A stretch of 64,000 nt of DNA, taken from NCBI GenBank assembly GCA_024734555.1, contig JANPWX010000548.1:1506482-1570481 (forward strand). Direction: 5' to 3'. The DNA comes from Trochalopteron elliotii. Taxonomy: Eukaryota; Chordata; Aves; Passeriformes; Leiothrichidae. The notes beneath the pieces were generated by a model that saw nothing but the letters and a program-made list of their open reading frames with translations, ran no database searches and had not been told where the DNA came from. Numbering within the stretch: position 1 is the first letter of the stretch; every line of letters starts with the position of its first letter. Below, piece by piece: positions 50,971-64,000 of the stretch. Both the position numbers and the translations under genes were made by a program.

Positions 50971-51072
50971 CCTTTTTCTAGCCCTTTTTCCTTTTTCTTT
51001 TTCTACCTTTTTTCCTTTTTCTCTTTTTCTACCTTTTTTCCTTTTTCTCTTTTTGCTTTTCCTTTTTTTTCT
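50971..51072. repeat. Polypyrimidine tract with a 26-bp tandem repeat
   Basis: About 100 bp of nearly pure C/T. Two perfect adjacent 26-bp units, 50998-51023 and 51024-51049, each read TTTTTCTACC, TTTTTTCC, TTTTTCTC. Diverged copies lie on each side. Confidence 0.93.
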
Positions 51073-51140
51073 GTCAGAGGGTTGGACTCCATGCTCCTTC
51101 TACATCCTTTCCAACCCAAGACACTCAATGATTTGACAAT
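51073..51140 (+). mobile_element. CR1 LINE, 3' end fragment
   Basis: 'agagggttggactccatgct' leads to 'cctttccaacccaagacact' and a diverged tail 'caatgatttgac', the CR1 3' terminus. It directly abuts the pyrimidine repeat. Confidence 0.85.
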
Positions 51141-54100
51141 TCTACCACTTTGAGAAGCTGGATTTTTTGAAAAGCAAGGATGCTTTCCCCCCCCCCATCA
51201 GCACCAGGATTAAATCCCTGAATGCCAGAGATGGGTGGGGAATCACTGACCACAGCAGCAGGCTCTGAGCATCTCCTCACCAACCCTCTGCCCCCAAGGA
51301 GAAAATCTCATCCCTGTGCTTGGAAGAGCTACAAATCCCCGCAGAAAGCAATCCTCCCTCCTGGGCACAGCCCCTGCTTTGAGTCTGTTCTGTTCTGTCC
51401 CTCAGACCTTTGTTCTGCTCCTGCCAGGAGCTGCTGAAGGCTGCTGGCTTTCCCCAAGCACAGAGGGCGGTGCTGGAGAGCTGTCCTGGGAAAAGGGTTG
51501 GGAAAAGGTGAACACTTCGTCATCCAGAGTTGTGTTTTTGCAGAGGGACAGCTGGGAACACCGGGAAAGCCACAATGAAAGCCACTGGCACAGCCTCATA
51601 CATCAGATATGGACATCTCTAATACTGCTTTATTTTTTTTTTTTCTCTTTTCCAAGCAGAAAGTTGTCGAAGCATAAATTTGGTTAAGAAAGCAAATCTT
51701 GCCTCACAGCTCCAGCACTGATTTTGTTACTGTATTGACATTGAAAAACATCAATTCGTTGACATTTTAGAGCATGAATGGGGAGTTTGTAATTGAGTTT
51801 CATTTTTAATCATAGAAACTTTACAGAATTGAAGAATATACAATGTGTCCTGGGGCTACCTGCATATTTTACTATCGAATTACCTCTAATTTAGCCATTG
51901 AAATGCAAGGAGAGAGCACTTGCACACAAGAACACCAAATGTCTGTCTTAGTCTGTCGTTCATTTGGCTCTGCTCCACAGGACAAGGAGTACTTTTCATT
52001 CAGGTGTGTTTATGATGAGTAAACTTGACCAGATGTGAAGTCTCCTTTGTGTTTTATGGCCCACATTAGTCAGCTGGAAAAGGGCAGATCATTTACATTC
52101 CCCTGGACTTCTTTTCAGGTTCCAGCTCCCCCAGAGGAGCACGGGACTATATGAAAATATATAGAAGGAAGAAATGAACTATTGCAAATGTAACAACGTG
52201 CAGCACAGGACTGAATAAATTGCTTTGACTTACAGGATGGTTTCTGTAAATATTGAATGTTATGAGACTGCAGGTCCACTCCCTTACCCACAAGGGAGAT
52301 CAGAGCAATAATTGGAAGCATATTCTTTTCCTTGTAGGAACAGTCCTGATGATGCACACAGGTGAGAAAGGAGCTGTTGGCTTTTCACACACACTGACAC
52401 ACCAAAGTTCCCATGCTTGAAGGCTCACCCCTCTAGATGACATTACTGAAGGATATTAAAACACATATCTCAAAGGGGTTCAGCTCTTTTCCCCTACAGA
52501 ATAAATTGCTGATATTACAAAAGCAGTTCTGGGATTTCTGAGCGACACAAAAAAAAAAAAAAATGAGCTACAGTTTTTTAAAGGAATTTTGACATCCAGG
52601 TGCTCTAAAAATGACTGGCAGCCCTGAAATCTCAGTTTTGCTGCTGAGCTTGGAGCCTTGCCTTCAATGGTCAGCACAACTGAGACCAGGATGGAGCACA
52701 TGAGGGGAAATGCAAAACCTTCACCTCAAACCAGTTTAGCCTGGTGGAGGGTGGATGGCCCAGTGCTGCACCTCAGATCATGAGCTCTGTGCAGCTTCAG
52801 AGATTTCTACAGTGAAAAGCACATTTCCATCATGCAGAGGTCAGCAACAAGGTGTTTTACTATATTGCTGTGAAAACTATGCTAAAAAAAATACAACTTT
52901 TCAATTATTTTTTCTCATTGAAGCTGCAGGGACCCGTGATCAATCCAGATCCCTTTGTACCTCAGAGCTTGAGAAATCACACAGTTTATGGGAATAATAT
53001 TTAATTATTGCTGCTGGAATTTCTGCAGTGCTGTGGCTGGAGAGGAACTTTCTACCCTCCAAATAATTTGCATTTTAGACATTTCCTTTTACAAACAGAA
53101 GTAGAGCTTAAAAAGGCTCCCTTTGAAGTTAAAAGAAACAGCAATCTTAATTTTGCTTTATGTATGCAAACCACTGACAAAGTAGCCTTTGAAAGAGCCC
53201 CACTGGTAAGAGGCAAATCCTCCCTCCACATCATTTTACAGAGCTTTGCTTTCCCAGAGTCTTTTCTGCAAACATAAATCAGTGTTCCTCTCACCTCAGC
53301 TGGGACCAGGAGCATCTCAGGAAAAGCAGATATTCATAATAATCTATTGAAAAGAACTTTACCTCCATTCCAACAACTTGGATCCATCAATAAAGAAAAA
53401 CACCACACAAATAAGGCATAATGGTTTATAAATCAATTTACACAGATTAAATAGCTGTTGAAACAGAAATCAAATGAATGGAATATTAATCTCTATCTTG
53501 GGCAATAATAGCATATGTTCAAGCTATTAGGGGAAAATCTTACTTAACGCAGGTAAATTGAAGAAACACTTATTTGTAAGCATCTCTGGGTATCTACATG
53601 GGCAGCATGAGTTTGTTGAGGTAAGAATGGAAGCTCTGGTATGGTATTTTAAATCCTATATCAATTATTATTATTATCACCACCATTATTATTATTTTTT
53701 TAGCACCTAAAACACTAAACATCACAGGACAGATTTACCTCCAAGGCTACAGTTTTCAGACTCATTCTAGTATTTTATTTTTTATATTCCCAACATGATT
53801 TTATCACTGGTAATGCAATAATAACAGATAAACTTATAGTGAAAAAGTCATCAGATTGCTGCAAATGGTATTCACGATGACAGACGACCTTTGAGAGTAT
53901 TACATCCAGTAAATAAATAAAAATAAGTCTGTTTCCACAGTCCAAACACTCCAAGAAAAATTTCCACCCTGGCAGCATTGCAAGTGATGATGTGGAGAAA
54001 GATGAAAAATGGTTGTTTTAATTTGAATTATTGTAATGGTTACTACTTCTACAGAAACATTTTGACAATTTGACTCTCAAATTAGGGTTTCATTGTTTTT

Positions 54101-57100
54101 TGGAGTTTTTCGTCTGCTGTTCAATAAAAGGTTTGCAAATTAAAGGGTCTTAAAAGCTTGGTAGAATCGAAGTAATTACTGGACAAAAAGCAAAAATTAA
54201 CATCTTGAGGTGCTCACATAGACATCAAGAACTTTTGAACCTGAGGAGAGTGAGAACAAAGAATTTAGAAATGAGGAGCTAAACCCATCAAAGAGAGAAC
54301 AAAGTGCATTTGTCCAAGAATCTCATAATTCTCTGGGGGTTTTGAGATGGTTTAAAGAATTATAGCTGTTTCCTTATGCAGAAGAATCCTTTCAGGGAGG
54401 GTGTTCTCAGCAGCAGTTACGAGTGTCCTTCACCCTTCCACGTGCTCTAAGGCTGGCTCCTTGGATGGGAGTCTCAAATCCATCAGAAAAGCAGTGGCAA
54501 AGATCAAGGACTGAAGAAAAGCAGTTTCTCACCTAATTCAGGCATCTCCAGAAGACTTCAGCAGTGACCAGAGGTTTATCTTCATAAAATCACCTGCATT
54601 AACACCTGTGAGCTGCTGTCACTGCTGTTCTCCACCACATCCATGGTGGCCCTACCTTGTCCACAAATATAATAGGACATGAGATAAGAAAAATAACCCT
54701 TTTTTTCCAGACTTCCACCTTTGAATCCCAAACTCAGGCCTCCTAACTTTGGTAAACATCTCACAACGTTCTTCTCCTTTGTTTTTTTTTTCTTTTCTCT
54801 TTATCCGAAGAGGGAGTAAATCTCTTCAAAGAAAATTAAAAAGGAAAAAAAATAAATCTCCTGGTCTTATGGCCCTTAATTTTCTACAGTTTGCATGAGG
54901 TTTTGAGATTTATGGTTGCTATTAAATGTAACAAAGGCGACCTGGCAAAAGGTCCACCAATCTGCACCATGGAGCTGTAACACTGAGAACACATTATTAT
55001 TATTTGCCTTTTAATATTATAATTTTTATTAACTTAGAGAACATGCTTTGAAATCATGCCAGGAATTCACATTAAATCCCTAAAATGAATAAAATGAGTG
55101 AGACAGAGACGTAGCTCTTAAGCAGTTCTGCTGTAGCCTCAAGATGAAAGCACTGAAACCTTGGACCCTTTTGAGACTTCTTGCCTCCAGCTTATGTGTG
55201 AGGGATTATGGGGAAAAAAAAGCTTTTCTTATTCCCACTGGTCTAGAAGTTGTTGGAAAGGGAGGATAACTTGTGATGTGGTTCAGCACAAATGCTGCTG
55301 AGATGACTGCAGGTCATTTTCAGGTCGTGGACAGGCTGAGGTAGTTTCATGTTCAGTAAAAGGATAACTCAGAGATGTGGATAATATGAGAACAGAGTGA
55401 AGCTTATCCATGGAATTTATTAGGGACATTTGCAAAAAAGCAATGCCAAGGGAAGCTCCCAGACCCAGCAGCTTCAGATATGAGTAAGATTGATATGCCC
55501 TGTTAGAAATATAAAATCCAGGGGTGATTGGCTGAATTTCCACATGAGATAAAAGCACCACAGTGTAGGTCTGAAGGATTCAGAAGGTGCACCAGAATAT
55601 CCTGTATCAAGACACACTTTCCAGACATTTTTTATTGGCCAGGAAGGTGGGGAGCATCTACTGGATGAAAGCCACTCTGCTCAGAGGGAGCTAAACTGTG
55701 AAAGTTTCATAGATCTTCCTCTTGCTGTGGCTGCCCTAACAGAGCTTCATGCTCAGTCCTGCTTTATAATGTGTCACAGGTATTGCTGTCACTGTTGGAT
55801 GGCACAGACATGGTTTCTGCTGAGTCCTGAGGGTGCACTGCCACCTTCTCTGCAGGGAAACTTGTTCTCCAGTGGGTCCTGGCCAGATCACACTGTAGGT
55901 CATTGTGAATTCCTTTCCATGGAACCCAACCTATTCTCAAAAATAGTTTGGTTTCCCTCTGGGTGCTGGTGAAGTCAGGACACACCAGGATAGTGTGAGT
56001 CTACTGATCTCAGCAGCCAGAAGAATCTTCCTGCTCAAGAAGAGCTCAAATGGGCAGCAAACTAAATTAGACAGTAAATTCCAAAATCAATTGAATTAGC
56101 AAATGAGAGGCCAAAGAGATTTCTCAGCCTGGAATGTGCACACCAACATGTAGATACTGGCATTTCCACTGTGTTCAGTTCTCCAGCCCCACAAAACCTG
56201 AAACCATCCAGGCTTGCACTGCTCCTTTCAATTATTTCACTTCATATTCATCTGCAGTGTAACACAGACACTGTGACATCTGTCACCAAAGCAGAATAGA
56301 CAAATACATCATTTACTCCAATTAGATATTTCTAACACGTACAGGGCTGTGTGAACAACAGTGCTAATTTGTGATGTAAACAGAAGTGAATGTTAACATA
56401 TGTGGAAAACCCCAAATCCTTAACTGTGCTGCATCAATGAATGGATCAAAACAGAAAAGGAAAACAAATATATATATATATTCTGCCTGTTTCTCCTGAA
56501 AAGTGGCTGACATAGAATTAATGACTCTCAGGTGGCTCTGCTGGGACATCACTTGTCTCACAGGAGACACAGCCATGAATAATGAGTGTGTGTCTGTCCT
56601 CCCAGCAGTGTCTTCTGGGAAACCTTTACTGAAATGGAAAATACATAATAAATATTTACAGATTAAAAATAGATGGATTGATAAAACACTGACTGGTGTA
56701 GGGATTTCCCCCTGTTTTGCACACACACCGTGGGTTGGTGTCTGAGCAGACAGCACCAGTGTGATGACTGTTACATGTATTTTCCAAACACTCAGCAGTA
56801 ACAAGTCCTAAACTTTTGGTCATACTTTCCAGGAAAATTAGGTCCTAAATATTTGATCATGCTTTCTAAGAAAACCAGGGACAAAATGGGAGGTTTCAGT
56901 AGCTACACTGGCTTCAGTGTTTTGTTCCAGCAGTTTGAAACTCTTCCTTTGAACCCTACAAAAATGAAAAAAGCACAGCTGACTTTTTATGGAAGTTACT
57001 TTTGGGGTCAGTCTACAAATAATTTCCAAAGTAACATAATGGACGGACAAACTTTTAATAATTGTCTATAAAAGCCAATTCTGTAAATCTACAAGTCAGG

Positions 57101-57118
57101 AGAAAATCTGTGAATACC
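51141..57118. other. Unannotated sequence
   Basis: No gene recognised. Small simple repeats are poly-C at 51187-51196, an A-run at 52549-52563, (TTA)n at 53665-53701 and (TA)n at 56469-56482. Longest frames are 146 codons (56364-56804, -) and 123 codons (51316-51687, +), without known domains. Confidence 0.55.
53665..53701. repeat. (TTA)n microsatellite, interrupted
   Basis: ATTATTATTATTAT, an 11-base ACC interruption, then ATTATTATTATT and a T-run. Confidence 0.92.
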
Positions 57119-57197
57119 CAGGCCTGGCACTGTGGGGTTAATGGTTGGTCTTGATGATCTTAGAGCTCTTTTCCAACCTTAATGATCCTATAATTTT
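57119..57197 (+). mobile_element. CR1 LINE, 3' end fragment
   Basis: 'ggcctggcactgtggggtta' and 'atggttggtcttgatgatct' lead into 'cttttccaaccttaatgatc' and a diverged octamer tail. This is typical CR1 3' end, about 80 bp, severely truncated. Confidence 0.88.
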
Positions 57198-58083
57198 GAC
57201 ACCAATTTTAACCACTGTCAGTGTGCCATTCCTTTGGAGTGTAAATAAAACCCACATCCTAAAGACCCTATTTGTATTCTATCCTTTTACAGCAGACTTT
57301 TAATTTGTGTGTGATCATTAATTTTTAAGTGTTCGCTAATGAAATACATCCTTGTCCAAAGTTAATAAATGGATTAATAGCTGGGATAATGAGAATTCTG
57401 GCAAGACAAGAAAATACCAGGAGGGGGAAAGAAGAAGGGGAAACCTGACAAGTTAATGATCCATTAAAGTAAATCCTGGATCAGTTTGGATCCTGCATGG
57501 TTCATTACTGTATAATAAATTAAATTAATAGCCATGAAAACCTAGGCTGAGGCAAGAGTGGTTTTGGTTAAACTCTGGGTAGACATTGGAGCTATTTCTT
57601 ACAGGTTTTCAGTTGTCTCTTATTAAAAGGAAACTTTCTAGCATTAAAAGAATTTAAGTACACAAATGGAAAGCAATCACCAGCTGTTAAAGCAGTCGCT
57701 GGCTGGGTGTGTTACACAAGTAGCCACCTTCACATGTTCAAGAGCCACCCCAAATAAAGCAGTTAAGAAGTGGGAATTAGAAGTCCCATTATGCCATTGA
57801 TTGTGTTTGAAATAATAGCATAATATGACTTGATACACAAAATATAATTATTTATTGCGAAAACAAGTGGTGGTGTTTGGGATAGAGAGAAGAAGCAGGT
57901 CCTGGCTAATATCCTCACTGATGAAGGGCACAACTGAGGTGTACACTAAATGCTAAATCATGCATGTCTGACCTGTCAGAAACAGAGATACAATTGCATT
58001 GCTCTTGTCCTTGCATGCATCTTCAAATTCTCCTCTTTTCTCCAAAGCTCCAAGTTCTGGAAATGTTTTCTGAGCTCAGGACC
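57198..58083. other. Unannotated sequence between two CR1 tails
   Basis: No gene recognised; AT-rich ordinary sequence. Confidence 0.5.
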
Positions 58084-58190
58084 CAGAATCACAGAATGAA
58101 CTAGTTTGGCAAAGACCTTTGAGGCCATCAAGACTGTGGTAAATCCTGAGCTGCCATCAGCAAACATCCACTGTAGGTGTTCTGACATAG
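58084..58190 (-). mobile_element. CR1 LINE, 3' end fragment, antisense
   Basis: It starts 'agaatcacagaatgaactag' and 'tttggcaaagacctttgagg', the reverse complement of a CR1 tail and terminus, then fades out after about 100 bp. Confidence 0.82.
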
Positions 58191-61100
58191 AAAGGTTTAA
58201 TCAAACAAGTTAATAACACAATTTTTATTTTATTTTTTTTTTTTTAGCTCTAGATTGTTCTCATGGACATTTGGTTAACATTATTAAAGCCATACTTGGT
58301 TAAACTCTTTTTCTTCCCATGACCACATTAAATTATTTATGTAGTTCCAAAGCAGGGTGCTTTCCCTCTGCAGCAGATTCAAGCAGAATCTTGAAACAGT
58401 CTGTAAAAAGTGTCTGAAAAAAGATAACCAACATGACCTTGAATATGTGGAGCATGAATATTATGATTATTATGGAGCAGGAACGGAGGCCAGCAAAGGG
58501 TACAGTAATGAGGGCCTATTTTTAAACCTCCAAATTTTCATTTAAGAGATGCTGCTTGGCATGAATTGTGTAACTACCTAATAAGGTTCAGTTTGGAAGA
58601 GGTACCAGATGTATCCCAGATCTATTATCACAAAGTGGGCTCGGAACAGCAGGAATGGATGGGATAAAGAGGTTTTAGGGACCTCGTCTGAGGTTGCCAC
58701 AGCAAGGGACCCTGGGCAGGAGATTGGTACCAAAAAAAAAGACTACAGGAGGGTAGGGCTGCAAGTAAAGTTCAGTAAGACAACAGAGAAAACAGTCTTG
58801 GTCAAAGAGAGGGGAAAAAAATCGTGGTCAGGTCTTCCACCCACGTAATTGCCCAGGAAATGATGAAGGAGCTGGTGGAGCTGGGGCCAGAGCTGGCCTG
58901 CAGTCCATTCAGCTGCCGTGTCCTCGGGGTGATTTCCCCTCCTGGCCCTCGTGTGTGTGACTGTGGGGGCTGCCAGGAGAGGCTGAAAGGCTCATTCAGC
59001 CCTCAGCAAAGAAGGTTTGGCTCAGGGCCACGTGGCTGGGCTTGTAGGAAAGCAAAACACAAACTCCCCTGGAAGGAAGACCTGAGACAGCTCAAGCTGA
59101 AATTCAGATTCAACCCCAATATGCATGGGCTGAATGCAGAAAGAAAACTCTGCTCCCAGCTAATTTTTAAAGCACCTAATTAGGGGGGGATATGAATTAA
59201 ATTCTTATTTTTACAGTTTTTGGGAAAAAAAAATTATTACTTATAGGGTCAATTATGAGTCACGTCTTCTGGTGGACTGAGGATCAGAATGAAAATTCCC
59301 TCCCTACTCCACAAATTTTATGTCACCCCTCCACAATGCATTGGGTTCCCAGCAGAAAAAGTCTAATTCTGCCTCACGGGTACCGGGAGACACATCCAAG
59401 CTGCTGTAGGGTTCTGCAATTACAGGACCCAAACCCAAAGATAAAATGGGATGAGGTTTTCTACCTTAGAATATTCTTGAGATTTCACTCAGCCCTTGAC
59501 CTTGACACCTCCATCTCAAGTGATTCAACTGAAACACAATTCCAAGGAAAACAAAGTGCATAATTTTTCAGTCTTCAAATAAAATTGCTTGTGTTGATAA
59601 AATACATTCTGATCAAAAAAAATCATCCCTAATTCAAGGTCAAAATTATGTGAAATGCCAGTGTTTAGTAATTAACACATATAATCAGTATGCTTAACAG
59701 TAGTAGGAATGATAAGTTTTACATTTTGATGAATGAACAAAATTATGACCAGTGACACGTAACACTCAAAATTTTTTATGTTCCCTCATGCTGCTTCTCC
59801 TCGTAAAGAAATGACAAAAGCTGGTTTTATTCTAATCATGAAAATAAAATACTGTTTTTGTAGAGATATATGTATATGATTACTCTGTATTCAAACATGG
59901 CCTATTAAAAATAAATAGATCATTAATTAGAAAGGTACATTTTAGGATATATATAAATACTAAATTATAATGATAGGTTTAATATCAATTATATTACTTT
60001 CCATTAACTTCTCCTCAACATGACCAGATGTAATTATTCTACACTGTCTTGCTCTTAAGAAAATCCAAGCCCCTTCCCAAACCAGAGTAATTCCAGAGAA
60101 GATGCTACAGCAATAGGAACAATGACAGAATTTATATTAACGTTTCTACATGTGCAAGAATTCACATGGGGGTTTCATACACATGAAGGAAGTTGATAAA
60201 GGAAAGTTTATGAAAAAAATGCACTTTTTTTTTAAATGAAGTGTGTGTTCAATGTGCACAATAGTTGCATTGATGTGACCCTGTGTGTGCATCCAGTGTT
60301 TGCACTGCTGAAGTGTTGGAAATGTCTCCAGAGTGCAAAACCATTATGTAGTCAAGCTGGGCTGCCAAAACTCTGTTTCACAATGACTTACCAAATTCTG
60401 GGGGCCTAAGAGACAGAATCAAAAGCAAATTCAGATTTTCCCTGAACTGAAACTTGCTTTAAACAGAGTGGAGTTACAAGTATTGGCAGGCATCACCAAG
60501 CAATGCAAAGCTTAAACTAATGAGGAGATTGCAGCATGATAAAATGCTTGATCATATCTCCTGAATCTTATCCCAGGGGCTGTTTCCAGGACAAAATGTG
60601 CAACATCTCCTCAGGGTTTTGGTGCAATTGTCCTTAGCCTGCAGTGTAGTCTATTCCCACTCTGTTACAAAAATTTGGTTGATTCTTTGATGTTCTTTGT
60701 CAGAAGAAAATCTCATTCCTTTCCTTCTGCAGCAGAATGTGTTTGAGCAGAGGGAAAATGAGCAGGGCTACAGTAATTTTTCATTAGTTTGGGTGCTGGA
60801 AGTTTTGTGCCCTGCTGAAGCCACCAGTGCTCTCACTGGTACCTGGGCAGCCTCACCCATCTCACAGCATCCAGATCCCCCAGGAAGGTTTGGAAGGACA
60901 CAGAAAAATCTTCCCCATCACTCAGCTGGGAGCAGGCAACTCACCTTGGCCCCTAAGATCCACCCTTTGCATCCCCTGAGTTTAATGAAATAAGAATGAA
61001 ATATTGTATAGAACAGTGTTAAACACCATTTCTTTCCAACTACAGTTACACGAAGGGTGAAAAGAAGGATTGCCAGCTCTTAGATAATTACCCATGTTAT

Positions 61101-63503
61101 GAGCCTTCTGCCCCTTTTTAAACAGGAATTCAGCCCTTATCAGAGGTCAGCTTTCAGGCTTTCCACAGAGAAGTTTATAAAAATGCCCATAAAGCCAAAT
61201 TCTAGCTTGTGCTCAGTCTATGTCAGGCAAATTTTATAAGAAACATTTTGAACAGTCTTGGACTGCTGGGTCCCAGATGATTTTCTTCAGGGACTAACAC
61301 ACAAAAAAAAAATTATTGTCTCTTAAAAATCCTTTCAGGACAGGTCATTCTTGCTGGTATTTCGGCCTTTTATTGAGAGAAGATTAATATAAATAATTTA
61401 TTAAATGTGGGTTATGACTTTTTTCATCATATCACTGTTCTTTTATTAGAAAAACCCCACAGTAACCTATAGGGAGGTGTGTAAGTTCATTGCTGTATGA
61501 CATGGTGAGAAATACCTCCAAACAAAAGATTATTGCACTACCAGAAACATCATCAGAGTGGAAATGTGAGGCCAAAAGACACAGAATTCATTCACAGAGT
61601 ATTCATTTTATTCATTTATTTAATATTTGGGTGTCTAAACTCCCAAGCTGGCTTTAAAAATCCTGAGGCCAGAAAGCTGCAGAGGGATCAGACAAGTAAA
61701 ATGCTTGTAACAAGGAGAGGTTGGGCAGCCTGCTCTGATCTGAGCTTCTCTGAAGTCTTTTTGTTCAAATTCAGTTCCAATGTTTTGGTTTGGTCCATTT
61801 ATAGGGGTTTTCTTTGCATTGAGTTGCCCTTATACTCAATATATTGCAAATTTCACATGTTTTGCAGCTCTCTGGTACATACAAGTCCTGTGTATGTTGT
61901 TGTGTTGCTTGCTGTGGGTGTTGCTATGATGCAACAACAATTTTTAAATTATTTTTTCCTTAAGACATCCACTCAGTGAAATGCAACACAAATCAAAATG
62001 ATCCTGAAATATGGCAATGCAGGCAGTATCCAGAGGGATAAATAATAGCTGTTTCCAAGGAACTGGATAACCCTGTCTCCACTGGAAGAGCAGTGTAATC
62101 ATCCTAAACTGGGAATTAATGAGAGGGTATGGGTCCAGAGCATTACATGTGACAGCAATCAGGAGGAACAGGGCTCTCAGGAGCACTGAAAATTAAATAA
62201 GGAAAGGGCAGTGGGCAGAACAAAGTGCTGGAAGAACAGCCAGCTGCAGTGCCAAAGCCTTGGGAGCACAGCAGAAGGAACAGGAAAACCCATGGAATAG
62301 CTTGTGGACACACAGCGTGCTGAGAAAGCATTTTAAACATACTTTCCATGCAAGGAGTACTTGCTGAAAATACTCTGCATGCTTGCAGACATGGAGTGAA
62401 CAAGTCTGGAAAATTCCCAGCACCTCTAACCATGGAGTGCCCAGAAACACAGAGGGCTTTGGAGACCCTGGCTGTGGCTGCTGTTCCCTTCCCAAGCACC
62501 TCATTCCAAAAGCCCAGTCTGTAACTATCCCCCCATCCTCTTGCCCTCAAGCAGTGCAAATTCTGGCAGTATGGTTGAGAAGTAATATTATTTCACATTT
62601 TTTATAGAGCATTTTACGTGTTCCAGGCGTTGAGAAGACATTGATCTGGATTGAAAATGAAGTGGGTGGGTAATTATAATTCTTTGCTAAATGCTGGAAA
62701 ACTGGAGAGAATTGTCCCCAGAGAGTCTCCAAGCCAGAATGAGGACTCAGGGCTGCAGGTAATGTCCCTTGTTCATCCAGGAAAATCAGTTCTTGGATTG
62801 GGCAGGAGACAGGAAAGGAGAGGGCCTATGGGAAAGCAGAAGGGCTGAATTTTTTTTCTAGATACAGTAATTTAAGGATAATTCTTCAAAGTTCTGATTT
62901 CTTTTTTCCCCTCATTATGACTCACACAAAGTAAATTACATGGTGAATTCTGCTACTATGCAGTTCTGGGACTGTTTAGTGTGTCTGTTTAAAGAAAAAT
63001 AAATCATAAATGTGTTTTGAACCTGGAAAAGCCTGCAAGCTATCGAGTTCACAAAGCTGCCCCTTTATGTGAGTGGGGTCTGCCCACAGCTTGATGAATG
63101 TATTGCCAGATTGAAAAGGAGAAAAATCTTTAGTGTGGCAAAAGCTACGAAAGTTCATATGATTTGAATTAAATTCAGATAATTACAATTCTTGGCTCTG
63201 TGGTGTTTGGAAAGAGAGTTTGAAATTCTCCTCAGAGACATTTCTTAGTTTAACTTTAAATAAGAGCTATGACTGAATCCTTTCAGAGGAAGAAAAAGTT
63301 TAAATCCTTTGCTAGAGCCTCTTGCCCCTTTCAAAGTCTAGTTCCTTTTAAAATCATTTTTAGAGATAATAGGAGGGGTGAGACCCAGCAAGACACACAT
63401 TTGCACAGAAATGCTCATCTCTCTGGGTATCACACTCCATAAACACACACTCATAAATAAAGATCTAGTTCTCAGTGTGTCTGTGGACAAGGCACTTCAT
63501 GTT
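58191..63503. other. Unannotated sequence
   Basis: No gene recognised. A T-run lies at about 58220-58246. 58600-59180 has two consecutive plus frames (79 and 119 codons) in moderately GC-rich DNA without known domains. 59570-60230 is strongly AT-rich. Other frames reach 148 codons (61533-61979, +) and 138 codons (62143-62559, -), again without recognisable domains. Confidence 0.55.
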
Positions 63504-63562
63504 CACAGAATCACAGAATATTCTGAGCTGGAAGGGACCCACCAGGATCCTCTCTGGGGTGA
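63504..63562 (-). mobile_element. CR1 LINE, 3' end fragment, antisense
   Basis: 'tcacagaatcacagaatatt' followed by 'ctgagctggaagggacccac' is the reverse complement of a CR1 octamer tail and terminus. The right limit is approximate. Confidence 0.88.
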
Positions 63563-64000
63563 ATGATCCATAAATTACCATTTTTACACAGCCATTTGAT
63601 GAGGCAAGCTCCTGAGCACAGGTAAAGGCTCTGTACTATTGAAATTGGGCATTTGCTCTTGCCCAGGTAATACAAATCTTTAGAAATCCATAGCAAACAC
63701 TAAAATCTAATTTAAAACAATATCACTTCTCAGTCAGTTCACGTGAACACATTTCATTGCAGTGGTAGCAACACAAATATTTTTCCATAATTTAGGCCTG
63801 GCAGCTGAGAAAAGCACAGTGGGAAGGAAGAGCCAAACCAGTATGATGCCATAAACACACTCCCACCACTCCAGCACAACTTAGAACAGCCCCCAGAAAT
63901 AGTAATTTTTGTTGGCAACCACAACTGCAGTAAGACCAGAGATCAGAGACGTGCCATGAGTTTGATCAGCCCCTCCCACCACTGATATTCCCTCTTTTCT
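63563..64000. other. Unannotated sequence to window end
   Basis: No gene recognised; may hold further decayed CR1 sequence next to the fragment on its left. Confidence 0.45.

Noticed and set aside
1..64000. CRISPR arrays, operons, phage or toxin-antitoxin systems
   Set aside because: Repeat types, intron-like composition and CR1/LTR content are avian; there is no prokaryotic gene organisation.

Overview
This window is nuclear DNA from a bird, most likely a songbird. Several 3' ends of CR1, the main avian LINE, are visible. They share the motif of a short line ending in 'ccttccaacc', followed by an 8-bp ATTCTATG-like tail. There are also three solo LTRs whose sequences I recognise as songbird endogenous-retrovirus types. 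That family recognition is from memory and is not a database result. The sequence is AT-rich, poor in CpG, and lacks any bacterial gene organisation. One 399-bp run of N lies inside a GGGAA repeat, as expected for a vertebrate assembly.

No complete protein-coding gene can be supported. Open frames are short, overlap on both strands, and mostly look like chance. The window is best read as an intergenic region or the inside of a large intron. Two places look coding-like. The first is a 102-bp stop-free segment at 38230-38331 on the + strand, flanked by a strong acceptor and donor and symmetric in phase (1-1). The second is a stop-free stretch of about 93 codons at 20036-20319 (+), preceded by a good acceptor-like sequence. 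Neither is assigned to a family.

Layout. 1-3592 is unannotated single-copy sequence. 3593-4043 is a minisatellite of 47 units alternating 9 and 10 bp. 8205-8621 is a solo LTR (-). 12455-12525 is a CR1 tail, followed by AT-rich microsatellites to about 14.5 kb. 14.5-25.7 kb is mostly unannotated; it contains a palindromic motif cluster near 18.7 kb, the coding-like stretch at 20 kb and a 100-bp tandem duplication at 23.7 kb. 25772-26504 is a complete solo LTR (-) with perfect ends and target duplication. 30.3 kb and 41.0 kb carry G/T-only tracts. 38.2 kb has the candidate exon, with a CR1 copy 0.3 kb downstream. 42946-43450 is the GGGAA array with the gap. 44.2-45.1 kb has two CR1 fragments. 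47280-47698 is a third solo LTR (-). 49.35-49.6 kb is a CR1 reverse-transcriptase fragment (-). 51.0 kb has a pyrimidine repeat fused to a CR1 tail. 57-64 kb has three more CR1 tails.

No new biological system was found. The most useful leads are the candidate exon, the young 100-bp duplication, the minisatellite, and the fact that all three LTRs are antisense to the candidate exon. LTRs inside introns tend to have that orientation.
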